Source: Hygrophila difformis (Eukaryota > Streptophyta > Magnoliopsida > Lamiales > Acanthaceae). Taken from it: DNA of 64,000 nucleotides. The stretch's first letter is position 1. Every line of letters starts with the position of its first letter. The notes below the pieces were generated by a model that saw only the letters and a list, made by a program, of their open reading frames with translations, was not told the origin of the DNA and searched no databases. The stretch lies in assembly GCA_030278955.1 (NCBI GenBank), contig JAOANR010000006.1:59881060-59945059 (forward strand), read 5' to 3'. This document shows positions 20,708 to 33,200 of this stretch, one piece after another. Both the position numbers and the translations under genes were made by a program.

Positions 20708-21958
20708 TCAAATTAAGTTGATGAATAATCCGATAAGCCAAGAGAGACTCAGACTCAGACTCAGCAACAGAGCCGTTATTCTGCCCCCCTTCCCCACATA
20801 CCCCCCGGCCTTATTTGCATCGGCCGGGTCCTCATTGTCCCCACCGGGTCCCGGAGCATCCGCATTATTCGCCCCCCTTGCCTTTGCCGACACTGCCCCG
20901 GCCTTGAACAACTTCGGGGGCTGCAATACCTTGTCAATTCCATAAACCGCGAACGGGTCTTCGTCGATCAGCGTTTCCTTCACCAACGCCGTCACCACCT
21001 CCGTCTCGATCTTCACCGTGTCTCCCTGGTTCTGAAGCGTGAAGGAGTCGTCAGTGGCCGCCAGCGTGTTCATCAATCCGTTGCTGGATCGGAGCGTTCC
21101 CATTGAATTGTACTCGGGCGTCCCGTGGTAAAGCAGCAGCAAGCTTTTCCCCCTGGAGCTCAGCCCTCTGTACTTGGGCATAAATGACTTGAGGGCGTCC
21201 TCCGACGGGCAGAAGATGGTGAGGCCGCCCTCCAGTGTGCGGGTGAAATTGTCCTGGATGCCCTGGGCCACGATTAGGTCGGAGAGGCCCTTGCATCCCT
21301 GCCTGGCCATGAGGGAGACGACGTCGATGTCGGCGGGGGAAGCGGTGGGGGCCTCGGCCTCCGGGGAGGAGAGAGCGTGGCTGATTTGGATGACGGAGAT
21401 GTTGTAGGGCATCTCGGCAATGGACTTGAGGAAGGTGGGCTTGGTTGCGTGGGGATCGCTGTCGACGGCGGAGAAAGAGACCTGGCCGGCCTTGGAGAGG
21501 AGGATGTCGACGTAGCCGGAGGTGCCGGAGGCTTCGCCGGTGGCCTGGTAGAGGGAGGCGGTGGTGGTGGAGTGCTTGGGGATGGAGTGGAGCTTCTTGG
21601 AGCCGAAGTAGTCGGCGAAGACGTGGAGGGAGAGGATGTTCTTGAGGGTGGGGAGGGAGAAATGGTGGGAGAGGAGGGAATCCATGGCGGAGTTGTCGAA
21701 GGTGCAGACGGTGATGGTGCGGCGGCGGTTGATCTCGTCGGCGAGGTGGGTGAGGGAGAGGTAGTGGTTGAAGGAGGAGAGGGAGGGGTGGTTGGAGAGG
21801 ATGCGGGTGATGTTGTGGGCGTTGACAGTAGTAGTAGTACTAGTGAGGTGGCCGGAGAAGAAGAGCAGCAACAGGACAAGATGAGGATGAGTGGCGGCGG
21901 CCGCGAACATGTTTCTGCTTCTTCTGCTTGTGCAGGCGGCCATCATAATCATCATCAT
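20708..21958 (-). CDS. FLA: Fasciclin-like arabinogalactan protein (two FAS1 domains, GPI-anchor signal)
   Basis: 416 residues, no intron, which is normal for the family. An N-terminal hydrophobic stretch (LVLLLLFFSG, residues about 27-36) ends in an ER signal peptide before HNITRIL. FAS1 domain 1 spans about 48-195 (LADEINRRRTITVCTFDNSAM). A short Ala/Pro/Ser linker (SSPEAEAPTASPAD) is the likely arabinogalactan glycomodule. FAS1 domain 2 spans about 212-350 (GLTIFCPSEDAL, LLLYHGTPEYNSMGTL). The hydrophobic C terminus (ITALLLSLSLSLSWLIGLFI) is the GPI-anchor signal. It resembles the FLA1/2/8/10 group. Role: cell-surface/wall adhesion. Several ATGs lie close together at the start; the first is used here. 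Confidence 0.92.
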   Translation of the reverse strand: MMMIMMAACTSRRSRNMFAAAATHPHLVLLLLFFSGHLTSTTTTVNAHNITRILSNHPSLSSFNHYLSLTHLADEINRRRTITVCTFDNSAMDSLLSHHFSLPTLKNILSLHVFADYFGSKKLHSIPKHSTTTASLYQATGEASGTSGYVDILLSKAGQVSFSAVDSDPHATKPTFLKSIAEMPYNISVIQISHALSSPEAEAPTASPADIDVVSLMARQGCKGLSDLIVAQGIQDNFTRTLEGGLTIFCPSEDALKSFMPKYRGLSSRGKSLLLLYHGTPEYNSMGTLRSSNGLMNTLAATDDSFTLQNQGDTVKIETEVVTALVKETLIDEDPFAVYGIDKVLQPPKLFKAGAVSAKARGANNADAPGPGGDNEDPADANKAGGYVGKGGRITALLLSLSLSLSWLIGLFINLI

Positions 21959-22123
21959 AATAGTACTACTAATACAGTATCTTCTTCTTCTTCGCCACTC
22001 AGACCTCAGTCACCTGGCCTGCAGGGTAGTACTACTGGGCAGTGGCCGTTGCCCCCTAGCTCGGGAATGGAACAATAGCCTATCTGCAGGCTCTCTATGT
22101 ACTGCTCTGTATTTATCACACTA

Positions 22124-22201
22124 TATATATTTATATACTATATATCTCTTTCTTCCTCTTGAGTCTTTTTTTTTTTTTTTTATAGAGAGAGAGAGAGAGA
22201 G
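22124..22201 (-). promoter_or_regulatory. FLA promoter: TATA box and CT-rich tract
   Basis: On the minus strand TATATAAATATATAT lies at 22138-22124, about 165 bp upstream of the first ATG. A (GA)9 run on the plus strand (CT on the FLA strand) lies at 22184-22201, next to an oligo(T) run. Position fits a core promoter; activity is inferred. Confidence 0.5.
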
Positions 22202-23387
22202 GAGTCGTCGTCGTCGTATATTCGTATTATGGACAAGTACAAAAGGTGGAGTGGAGAGTAGGAGAGTGGAGACTGCGACACAAAACAATTTTAATTGGGC
22301 AAATGCAATGCAATTATGAGACAAATTGAGTCCAACTAATGGAGTACTCCTACTACTAAATAATTATTCTTAATTATATGCTAGTAGTTATATGAGTGCT
22401 ATACATATATGATAGCTATACGTATTAATAATAGCCAGCTCATTTGTGTGCCCCCATCAATAATCATATATATAGTAGGAAGGATAGTTGTAGTAGTACT
22501 ATAATTGGAGTTTTCTCACTTAGCCCAGCCAGCTTGCCCATGCCCCATGGTTGTGTTTGCGAATTGCGATTATATTTTCAATTCATCGTATTATTATTAT
22601 GGGAATGTGGGAGGATAAATTCATTCTCCCCATCTCCAGCTGGTTGTGGACTTGTGGTTGTAGTGGTGGTGATGGACATTGCCGATCGAGGCATAGGTGT
22701 TGCTGCCGATGCGAGTTCCGGGTTGATTGAGAATTGAGATGCGACGTCTGGGACTCTGTGTATTAGCGATTTTTTTTTTTTTTTTTTTTGAAAATAATAA
22801 AGAGAATATTATGACGATTTTTGTTTTGCACTGTATAATTTGACTTTTTATATTAGTGTTAGTAGAAAATGAGGCCTGAATAATAAATAAATACAATGAC
22901 TGTCTTGTTTGACTTTTTGACACTGTTCATTGTTCAACTATGACTCAATATTATTGTAATTATAGATTAGGAAAAAAATAGTCGAGTTAGATCTTGTTAG
23001 ATTCGTCCAATCGTATAGTTTTAAAATATTTATTTTACATAGTTTTTAGTTTTATATATTTTGATATATTAACAATTAAAAAAATACATTGGATTGTGTA
23101 CAGAAGTAAAATAGGACATTTCAAATGGGACGTGTGGTAGTATATAGTGTATGAATAACGGATATGATTCGAAATTATTTGTGACAAGAAATTGGTTGTA
23201 TATTATCAAGTATTAGTATTATATTTTGGGTACGACTATATATAATAGTGGTAGCTAAGCTGGCCTGGGACCTGCATGAACCAGCTTCCCCATTCCCCAC
23301 CATTATTGCTTCTATGATTGTATACTAAAATTAACCTAACAAAGACTACCATCAATCATAATAAATATTACTATTACTCTACAAATA
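22202..23387. other. FLA upstream region, non-coding
   Basis: No gene seen. A T run of about 22 lies near 22770. A degenerate Stowaway-like copy is at 22894-23140. Confidence 0.5.
22894..23140 (+). mobile_element. Degenerate Stowaway-like MITE
   Basis: About 247 bp between TA dinucleotides. It has the family core (GATCTTGTTAGATTCGTC, and the ACATTGGATTGTGT region) but its ends have lost the CTCCCTCCGT motif. Confidence 0.55.
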
Positions 23388-23647
23388 CTTCATCCGTTCT
23401 CAAATGTTGGTTACATTTGATTTTGGGTCACTATTCACCCAATCACTTTGATTTAAAGTTTTATTATAGTTATACAAGTTAAAATATAGCCAATAGGGAT
23501 CTTGTTAGATTCGTCTCGTCGTGTAGTTTTTAAATATTAAACTTTTAGAATTTTTACATGTACCGAACTCGAATTATTATTGATTCAAAATGTGCATGGG
23601 ACTGCGTACACAGTAGGTCCGTAAAAAATATTTGAGAACGGAGGAAA
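23388..23647 (+). mobile_element. Stowaway MITE
   Basis: 260 bp between TA dinucleotides. Left end CTTCATCCGTTCTCAAAT, right end ATTTGAGAACGGAGGAAA, a nearly perfect inverted pair. Same core as the copy at 20183. Confidence 0.85.
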
Positions 23648-23711
23648 TATTTGTCTTTCATTTACAAATGTTATGTTTGGGAAAATGTCTTTTACGTCTC
23701 AAGTTTATCAT

Positions 23712-24037
23712 TCTTTTTTTTTTTTTTAAGTTCAATAACCGGAGAAACACAAACATCATACGAAAGTTACAAAAAAAAGAAACAAAAAGAAAACAACACA
23801 CAGGAAGAGACTAAAGAGCAAAAGACAGGAAATGAAAACAGCAACATGAAATAGAAACTAGGCTAATAAACACCCAAGGCGTCCGCAGTAAGGCCCCCGA
23901 AGATGAAATCCGGCGGGAACACCCAAGTGGTAAAGAACCTCTCCTTCGAATCATCATCCTTAGTCAGACGATCCGTCACCCTATTCCTTGCGGCTCAACC
24001 AAGAAGATCATCTCCGGCTGAGATTTACGAAACGTAT
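23712..24037 (-). pseudogene. 3' part of an internally deleted L1 LINE
   Basis: Continuation (minus strand) of the LINE at 33880-35570 on the other side of the LTR element. Right after the junction the frame reads KSQPEMIFLVEP, the start of an APE endonuclease domain. It then jumps to a C-terminal RNase H tail (ERFFTTWVFPPD) and a 3' UTR ending in an oligo(A) (T run on the plus strand near 23712-23727). Most of the endonuclease and all of RT are missing. Confidence 0.65.
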
Positions 24038-27000
24038 TGTAATATCCCGGATAATTATTTCATAATTAATTTAACTAATTATGATTAATCAATAGATTGG
24101 GCCCAAATTACTTACAAATTGAGTGTGAAATGATTATTGGAGTAATAGAGTTAAATGACCCAATCCATTTAATTGAGTAAATGTAGAAATGTGGAGCCCA
24201 AACTATTTCTAGAACCCTAGCCCATGACCCATGACCCGGAACCCAACCCGGATCCATACTCATTACACAAATTAGATTTTTGGGAAGAGAATGGTCTCAT
24301 TCCCGTCGCCCCTTTTGCTGGAAAAATTAGGGCACTCTTGGAATTGAGAAAACGATGGAGGGAGCGAGTAAGGGGTTGGAGATGAAATCAAGAATCGATT
24401 CAAGCTATTGAGCAGGTATGAACTCCTCATCTATTTCTCTCTTCAGTTTCGATTTTGGGATTTGGGGGAAGGTTTGGTTTTACTGTCGAAAGCTCGGTTG
24501 TCCAACGGAAGAGGAGTTGAGGTGTAGCCAAAGTTGCGAAGAAGAATGAGGGTGGCGGGGTGTCCGTGGTGTGGCAGGCGGAGGCTGGTGGCGTGCACAG
24601 CGCACAGTGGCGCTGTGCTGTTGAGCAGCGGCTGCTGTGCCGCCGCTGCTGTGGGTTGTGCGGCTGTTCGTCGGCGGCACGGTGGTGTTCGGGTAGTGAT
24701 GTTGTTGACAGCTTGGTCGTGGTTTTGGAGTGTTCGTGTTTTCTCAGTTTATTTGTTCTATGGATTTTGGTTGGGTGTTTTATATTTTGGCCTATACTAT
24801 ACAAATTAAATGTTTTTCTTGGTGTTGATAAAGTGTTTGATTTACTTTTGCTAGAATTATTGGGACATGTTGAATGGGTTTGATTAAGTGTTGTTGAGTT
24901 ATGGTTGGAAATGGTATGTGTTAGAAGGTGGGTTTTATGTTTAATTTGGGTGTGATAAGAATTTGTGGATAGGTAATTAAATATGTAGTTATGAAGATGA
25001 ATTGAGGTACATGAATATATTGTTGAGGCATGAGATTGGAATATGGAATCGTATGGAAGATGATGTTTAGATTGTTGGTAATTTTGTAGCATTGGAGATT
25101 TTTCAATTAACGATTTGAGTTGTTCTTGAATTATTACAGATGTTGAATTTGTTCTCTTTCAAATTGGAATCATGGAACTAGTTGAGTAGTGAATGAAAAT
25201 TGTGGGATTTGAGTTTAAATAGTTATTTTGTATATTGGACTTAATTTACTGGGGGATTCTTGAAAATGGAGCTTTGGTTTGGGGTTTAACAATATAGTTG
25301 GAAAATTGGTTTCTTGTTGATTTAATTGAATGATAAAATTAATTGAGTATTCTTGAATTAGTAATTAAATTAAATGGATTGTTTGATTTATGTTGAAATA
25401 TTTTATGCACTTGTTAGATTTGGGTTCTTATGTAATTATGGTGGGCTAATTGAAGAGTAAAATAGATCTGTTGGATTCCACTTATAATTGGCAAATTAGT
25501 TGTAATTCTTGAATACTTGGTAATCGGGAAATATTGAATGTTGGAGGTGAATTGTTGAGCATGTTGGATTTGATTAATTTTATGTTGGTAAAATATGAAA
25601 CCATTGGTGTTAGTTAATCTAATTAACTAATATCATTATATGTGGTTAAAATTGATTAAATTTGAGGAGTTGGCTATGTTGAGATTATTGGGTGCTTTTA
25701 TGAATGAATTTGTTTTGAATGGCTTGCTATACCTTGAATCATGGATTTTGGTGGCAGTGTTGGAAGCAATGGAGGTCGGATATTGGGTTGAGATTAGGAT
25801 GAGGAGAGAGTGTTGATGTTGGAGGGATTATTTTAATTCCTTAAAATTGCATTTTGTATAGGAAATGACGGAGGGTCCGAATTGAGCCATTGGAATGTTG
25901 AAGACTTAGCAAGAATGAAGCTTTAAAAGATCGATTATGAAAGACAAGGGTTTATGCTTGCATTTTTATATGTGTTGGGGTAATTTTGGACGATATTAAG
26001 GTTTTGCTCGTTTTCTCTTTAGCTTGATTCGCAGGTTTATTATTAATAATAATTATGATGGTTTAAGCTTATGATATGAGGAATTAGATGACGAGACGCT
26101 TCTCGTATTATTATATCGCTTAGTGTGGTGATGATTAGCTATCCGTGAGTTCTTATCGAACTCCTCGCTCTATTGTCTATCTGTGAGTTCTTGTCGAACT
26201 CCTCGCTCTAATTGTTGAATTATGAATTCCCTGCGATAATTTGAAATATGAGAATGTTGATATTACTCAATGAGGTTGTTGATATATTGTTATGACTTCT
26301 CCAAATGTTATTGATAAGTGGAGGAATGATCATTAGCCCGTGGGGGGTTGTTGAATAGCTTGAAGGAATTGTTAAATCGTGATATTGTTAATTATCCTTT
26401 GATTATTGAATTTTAATGCTAATGCCTTAGCCTAGGGGATTTGTATTGAATTCTTTATGTGTTGAGAAGCATGCGAACCTAGTGATTAGGTTCTTGAACA
26501 TCATGGTATTGTCGTATGCATGTTATTACATTGGAATTGACGGCTATTAAACCGATGGGTTGTTCTAATTGATCGGGCAGCCTTCACAGGTGTTGTTGAG
26601 TCCCGATGGCCTTACGGGGTGAATTATTGGCTGTTATGCCTGTTGGCCCTTCGGGGTGGATTATTGGCTGTTATGCCTGAGATGATTGGCTGTTATGCCT
26701 GTTGGCCCTTCGGGGTGGATGATTTGGGCTGTGATGCCTGTGGTCCCTGCGGGGATGGTGTATGTTACCCTGTAACGGGTTGGAGTTGATGATATCCTCA
26801 CCCGTGGGTTCATACCGCCCGGGTTTTTAGGTTGCCGGCTAGGCATATTCATTGCATTTGCACATAGGGTAGATAGGTGTATGTTAGGCCATGCATCACT
26901 TGCATAAATTGTATGTTTGTGGTTGAAGCACCGGTATGGGACGGTGTGATGTTTTATTTATGTCATTTGTATGCTGTGGTTGAAGCACCGGTATGAGACG

Positions 27001-27668
27001 GTGTGATGTTTTATCTGCTTTATTTATATCCTCTTTATTTATATGCTGCTTTAGTTATATTCTGTTTTATTTATATTCTGCTTAAGTTATATTCCGTTTT
27101 ATTTATATTCTGCTTATTCTTAACTGTCCCCCCCCCCTTAATTCCCCTGCACGTATATCCCTTGCTCAGTACGTTGTACTGACTCCTTGCTTTGTTTGTT
27201 TTATAGATCCTGCTGGAGGTGCTGGAGCATGATTTAGGTATGGGGTTGAGAGATCACATAGATAGGACCTGATTATTCATTATATCTTATGTGTTTTTGT
27301 GATACTCTATTATTTTCGTATTATGATTTGGCATTAGATTAAATGCTAGTTGAGGCCTGTGAGCCTAGGGTTTTATCTACGTCGGCCTGTGTTTACTGTT
27401 TTGGGCTAGTAGCCCTGTTGAGATTTAGCATGCTGCCAGTTGATATTCTGTGGGCTTGTAGCCTGGACTATTTGGTATACGTGAGAATTGAACATGTTTA
27501 TGTGACTTTAATTTATCTAGCTTCTGCATTTTGGATTAATCAGATGATCAGTTTATGTGTTTACTCAGCCTTGTACTAGCTGTTTTAAATTAGCTGGCCA
27601 CTAGTTTAGGATAGTTAGTACGACGGTAACGCTTGCGAAAATTTGATTTGAAATTTTGGGGCGTTACA
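24038..27668 (+). repeat. 5' LTR of the chromovirus-like element
   Basis: 3,631 bp, TGTAATATCC ... GGGGCGTTACA. Non-coding; the short open frames in it recur in the other LTR and show no known domain. Internal repeats: a 37-bp pair (GTGAGTTCTTATCGAACTCC) at 26140-26215, units with GGCCCTTCGGGGTGG at 26580-26730, a 67-bp pair with GGTTGAAGCACCGGTATG at 26920-27015, and TTTATATTCTG-like units to 27120. Confidence 0.93.
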
Positions 27669-27671
27669 GAG

Positions 27672-27684
27672 TGGTATCAGAGCC
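27672..27684 (+). other. Primer-binding site (initiator-Met tRNA type)
   Basis: TGGTATCAGAGCC, three bases after the 5' LTR end. Confidence 0.88.
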
Positions 27685-28420
27685 TGTGTGCTCTTTTATC
27701 TTGTTAAAACATGTGTAGACATAGGTGGTGAGTTGTGTGTGGGATACATATAGCATCGAATTGCATATTTATTATTATGTTATTTCTACGCATATCAGGT
27801 TATCTCACAGTTGGGGAACTGTGAGGGAACCATGGTACTCCAGTCAGGATTCTTGTTATCTCACAGTCATTGAGGACTGTGACTGATTTTTGATTAATTA
27901 TTTAATTTTGTCGTTTATATATACTGCTTGTGAATGATTGGTGATTTCTGCTAACATTGTTTGTTAATGTGCGATTAAGATCAACTCACTTCTGAGATGA
28001 AAGGTTGGCTCTTAGGATCCTAGCTATTCAAATGATGTTCCAAGCGTAAGCAATATTGTGGGTTGTATCCAGATGGGTTCGAAGTACCCCAGAGTGTGAG
28101 ATGGATTAGCAAGCCTCCTTAGGGGGATAAAAAAATTAAGGTGACATCAATAAGAGCATATTGTTTTGCATACTAAAGACGATGAGAACTCATTGTAGTC
28201 TATGCCAGTGAGGGTATAGTTGAGTTAATAAGACAGAATAACTGTGCTGTGACACAGAATTGACTATGGGGTCAATCGGTAGAACGTGAGATTATTATTT
28301 GAGGCGTTGGATGCTTGCCTCGTATACAGCGGCTGAGTGGCTTTTCAACATGACGTATTGGTATGACATGGGGCGGACAAAGCATATAGGACAAGGCTGA
28401 GCTGAGAGGGCTTTCTAAGT
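27685..28420 (+). other. Leader and unrecognisable gag region of the chromovirus-like element
   Basis: Non-coding or too decayed to read. The word TATCTCACAGT occurs at about 27800 and 27857 with GGGAACTGTGAGG nearby. I could not recognise a Gag domain or a zinc knuckle, so gag appears deleted or degenerated. Confidence 0.5.
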
Positions 28421-29882
28421 ATGTTGTTTGTATGTGATGGTGATGTCATATTGGTTAGATACGTTTTAGTAGTCATTATAATCCTTGTACCGTGGGTGTT
28501 TCTCTTTGACTCTCTGGTTGAGAGGCAAACCCGTTCCTCTGTTATGGGAATTATTGTTGCTGCAAATCTTCCTAAAATTGTTGTGTTTGACTCTGGAGTT
28601 TCATTATCAATCGAGGTTCTAAATTTCATTCGTTAGCATGGGGTAGGACTGTTGGTGCCTTTCCATATACTAGTCTCTGCTTTTTGACGGCATATATATA
28701 TATGTATTGAGAGCCGTGAGTTGTGTTGTGTTGTGCATTGAGGGCTGTGAGTTCAAGGCGGACCTAGTGGTCTTTGGCCTGGTTGAGTTTATTGTGATAT
28801 TGAGCATGTATTGGCTGACTTGCCATCATGTTGTGACCATTTGGGATGATTCTGATGTGTTGGGTGAGTATGTGTGTCACTGACCTAGTTTGATCTCACC
28901 CGCTACTAGATTGGTTTATGTTTATGTTTTATATGATTCGATACACAGGGGTTACTCTATCTCCCTGTGGAAAATGAGGGATTTTCAAGCAAAAGTTCCA
29001 GCTACTTTGGGTGTCCCGGTTATATCTGATTTCGGGGATGTCTTGACCGACGAAGTTCCAAGTCTCCCATCTGCTTGGGAGATTGAATTTATTATTGAGC
29101 TGGTGCCTGATGCAGCTCTTGTTTCTAAGCCTTTTTACAGAATCTTTGGTTGAGTTAAATGAGTTGAATGAACCGTTGAATGAGTTAACCAATATGGTGT
29201 ATATTTAGTTGAGCAGCTCGCGGGTGCTCCAGTGCTGTTAGTTAAGAAGAATGATGGTTTGACGATGATGTGTATTGACTATAGAGGGTTGAACTGGATC
29301 ACGGCAGAGAACAAGTACCCTTTACCTCGGATTGGGGGTTGGTCTGATCAGGTGGGAGGGACCATTGTGTCCAGCATGATTGATTGGAGATTAGACTACC
29401 ATCAGACAAGGGTGGCGGAGGTGTATAGGCCTGGGACAACTTTCAGGACTCGTTATAGACACTTTGAATTCACAGTAATGCCTTTTGGTTTGATTAATGC
29501 ACCAACGATCCTCATAACTTTTTATGCATAGGGTATTCTATTCCCTGCTGGACGTGTGTGTTCATAGATAATATCCTGGTTTACTCATAGACTCGTGAGT
29601 TACACGCAATCTACTTGAGAATTGTGTTGAATATATTGCGGGAGCATAAGCTGTATGTAAGCTCTCCAATTGCGAGTTTTGGTTGGAGAAGGTGTCATTC
29701 TAGGGCACATTACTTCTAGAGAGGGTATATCAGTAGAGCCTGCAAAGGTTGAGGTTGTGTTGAAGTGGAAATCCTCAGAGAATGTTGGTGAGACCCGGAG
29801 TTTCATGGGTTTAGTGGGCTACTACCGCAGGTTCATTGAGGGATTATCTAGCATTGCTGAACCATCCAGGCTGTTGAAGTAA
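28421..29882 (+). pseudogene. Protease and reverse transcriptase remnants
   Basis: 28530-28640 shows a retropepsin-like VVFDSGVSLS. 29020-29145 shows the spacer before RT (VLTDEVPSLPSAWEIEF). RT follows in pieces: MCIDYRGLNWITAENKYPLPRI and FRTRYRHFEFTVMPFGLINAP (29230-29530), a broken region around the FIDN (normally FIDD) box near 29560, then GVILGHITSREGISVEPAKVEVVLKW and FMGLVGYYRRFIEGLSSIAEPSRLLK up to 29882. Multiple stops and frameshifts are present. RNase H, integrase and chromodomain were not found before 30237. Confidence 0.85.
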
Positions 29883-30236
29883 AGATTCTTTATAATCACC
29901 ATCGTGCTAGTATCAGGTTGGCACTGTTTGAGAATTAAACAGAAAGAAAGTGTATGATCCCTCAACAAGTGAGCAGTTATTCGAAATAATTCTCGAGTTC
30001 GAAACTCTTCAAGATGACAAATAAAGTTGCTGGAAATTATCAGAGTGAAGAGAGGCTCCAAACAAATTGAAATTATGTGGTCCGGAAGAGCTAAAATCTA
30101 GAATTACAATAAGATTGGGGTCGAAGATGCAATGTAAAGGATCAAAGGAAGCATATCCAGAATTGAATCTCACTCAAATTTGGTGGAGAGTACCTATTGA
30201 CCCATATCCTTGCGTCATTCGAGGACGAATGATTCT
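29883..30236 (+). other. Residual internal sequence of the chromovirus-like element
   Basis: No recognisable RNase H, integrase or chromodomain. A large deletion is inferred because these would normally take over 2 kb. Confidence 0.5.
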
Positions 30237-30249
30237 AAGGGAGAGGGAA
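30237..30249 (+). other. Polypurine tract
   Basis: AAGGGAGAGGGAA immediately before the 3' LTR TGTAATATCC, the plus-strand DNA primer site. Confidence 0.8.
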
Positions 30250-33200
30250 TGTAATATCCCGGATAATTATTTCATAATTAATTTAACTAATTATGATTAA
30301 TCAATAGATTGGGCACAAATTACTTACAAATTGAGTGGTAAAATGATTATTGGAGTAATAGAGTTAAATGACCCAATCCATTTAATTGAGTAAATGTAGA
30401 AATGTGGAGCCCAAACTATTTCTAGAACCCTAGCCCATGACCCATGACCCGGAACCCAACCCGGATCCATACTCATTACACAAATTAGATTTTTGGGAAG
30501 AGAATGGTCTCATTCCCGTCGCCCCTTTTGCTGGAAAAATTAGGGCACTCTTGGAATTGAGAAAACGATGGAGGGAGCGAGTAAGGGGTTGGAGATGAAA
30601 TCAAGAATCGATTCAAGCTATTGAGCAGGTATGAACTCCTCATCTATTTCTCTCTTCAGTTTCGATTTTGGGATTTGGGGGAAGGTTTGGTTTTACTGTC
30701 GAAAGCTCGGTTGTCCAACGGAAGAGGAGTTGAGGTGTAGCCAAAGTTGCGAAGAAGAATGAGGGTGGCGGGGTGTCCGTGGTGTGGCAGGCGGAGGCTG
30801 GTGGCGTGCACAGCGCACAGTGGCGCTGTGCTGTTGAGCAGCGGCTGCTGTGCCGCCGCTGCTGTGGGTTGTGCGGCTGTTCGTCGGCGGCACGGTGATG
30901 TTCGGGTAGTGATGTTGTTGACAGCTTGGTCGTGGTTTTGGAGTGTTCGTGTTTTCTCGGTTTATTTGTTCTATGGATTTTGGTTGGGTGTTTTATATTT
31001 TGGCCTATACTATACAAATTAAATGTTTTTCTTGGTGTTGATAAAGTGTTTGATTTACTTTTGCTAGAATTATTGGGACATGTTGAATGGGCTTGATTAA
31101 GTGTTGTTGAGTTATTGTTGGAAATGGTATGTGTTAGAAGGTGGGTTTTATGTTTAATTTGGGTGTGATAAGAATTTGTAGATAGGTAATTAAATGTGTA
31201 GTTATGAAGATGAATTGAGGTACATGAATATATTGTTGAGGCATGAGATTGGAATATGGAATCGTATGGAAGATGATGTTTAGATTGTTGGTAATTTTGT
31301 AGCATTGGAGATTTTTCAATTAACGATTTGAGTTGTTCTTGAATTATTACAGATGTTGAATTTGTTCTCTTTCAAATTGGAATCATGGAACTAGTTGAGT
31401 AGTGAATGAAAATTGTGGGATTTGAGTTTAAATAGTTATTTTGTATATTGGACTTAATTTACTGGGGGATTCTTGAAAATGGAGCTTTGGTTTGGGGTTT
31501 AACAATATAGTTGGAAAATTGGTTTCTTGTTGATTTAATTGAATGATAAAATTAATTGAGTATTCTTGAATTAGTAATTAAATTAAATGGATTGTTTGAT
31601 TTATGTTGAAATATTTTATGCACTTGTTAGATTTGGGTTCTTATGTAATTATGGTGGGCTAATTGAAGAGTAAAATAGATCTGTTGGATTCCACTTATAA
31701 TTGGCAAATTAGTTGTAATTCTTGAATACTTGGTAATCGGGAAATATTGAATGTTGGAGGTGAATTGTTGAGCATGTTGGATTTGATTAATTTTATGTTG
31801 GTAAAATATGAAACCATTGGTGTTAGTTAATCTAATTAACTAATATCATTATATGTGGTTAAAATTGATTAAATTTGAGGAGTTGGCTATGTTGAGATTA
31901 TTGGGTGCTTTTATGAATGAATTTGTTTTGAATGGCTTGCTATACCTTGAATCATGGATTTTGGTGGCAGTGTTGGAAGCAATGGAGGTCGGATATTGGG
32001 TTGAGATTAGGATGAGGAGAGAGTGTTGATGTTGGAGGGATTATTTTAATTCCTTAAAATTGCATTTTGTATAGGAAATGACGGAGGGTCCGAATTGAGC
32101 CATTGGAATGTTGAAGACTTAGCAAGAATGAAGCTTTAAAAGATCGATTATGAAAGACAAGGGTTTATGCTTGCATTTTTATATGTGTTGTGGTAATTTT
32201 GGACGATATTAAGGTTTTGCTCGTTTTCTCTTTAGCTTGATTCGCAGGTTTATTATTAATAATAATTATGATGGTTTAAGCTTATGATATGAGGAATTAG
32301 ATGACGAGACGCTTCTCGTATTATTATATCGCTTAGTGTGGTGATGATTAGCTATCCGTGAGTTCTTATCGAACTCCTCGCTCTATTGTCTATCTGTGAG
32401 TTCTTGTCGAATTCCTCGCTCTAATTGTTGAATTATGAATTCCCTGCGATAATTTGAAATATGAGAATGTTGATATTACTCAATGAGGTTGTTGATATAT
32501 TGTTATGACTTCTCCAAATGTTATTGATAAGTGGAGGAATGATCATTAGCCCGTGGGGGGTTGTTGAATAGCTTGGAGGAATTGTTAAATCGTGATATTG
32601 TTAATTATCCTTTGATTATTGAATTTTAATGCTAATGCCTTAGCCTAGGGGATTTGTATTGAATTCTTTATGTGTTGAGAAGCATTCGAACCTAGTGATT
32701 AGGTTCTTGAACATCATGGTATTGTCGTATGCATGTTATTACATTGGAATTGACGGCTATTAACCCGATGGGTTGTTCTAATTGATCGGGCAGCCTTCAC
32801 AGGTGTTGTTGAGTCCCGATGGCCTTACGGGGTGAATTATTGGCTGTTATGCTTGTTGGCCCTTCGGGGTGGATTATTGGCTGTTATGCCTGAGATGATT
32901 GGCTGTTATGCCTGTTGGCCCTTCGGGGTGGATGATTTGGGCTGTGATGCCTGTGGTCCCTGCGGGGATGGTGTATGTTACCTTGTAACGGGTTGGAGTT
33001 GATGTTATCCTCACCCGTGGGTTCATACCGCCCGAGTTTTTAGGTTGCCGGCTAGGCATATTCATTGCATTTGCACATAGGGTAGATAGGTGTATGTTAG
33101 GCCATGCATCACTTGCATAAATTGTATGTTTGTGGTTGAAGCACCGGTATGGGACGGTGTGATATTTTATTTATGTCATTTGTATGCTGTGGTTGAAGCA

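Noticed and set aside
21274..22078. Long open frames overlapping FLA on both strands (201 codons in another minus frame, 233 on the plus strand)
   Set aside because: Both are low-complexity shadows of the GC-rich FLA gene, which has clear FAS1 domains in its own frame.
24534..24809. ORF of 91 codons in the 5' LTR, repeated at 30747-31022, with antisense ORFs of up to 221 codons
   Set aside because: The ORFs are repeated only because the LTR is repeated. Composition is biased, no domain is recognisable, and the antisense frames are Thr/His/Asn-rich products of skewed base composition.
26140..27125. CRISPR-like repeat array in the LTR
   Set aside because: The repeats are directly tandem, of four different kinds and present in both LTRs; this is eukaryotic DNA with no cas genes.
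30067..30300. Possible chromodomain before the 3' LTR
   Set aside because: The frame shows no recognisable chromodomain residues and runs into the LTR; too decayed to claim.
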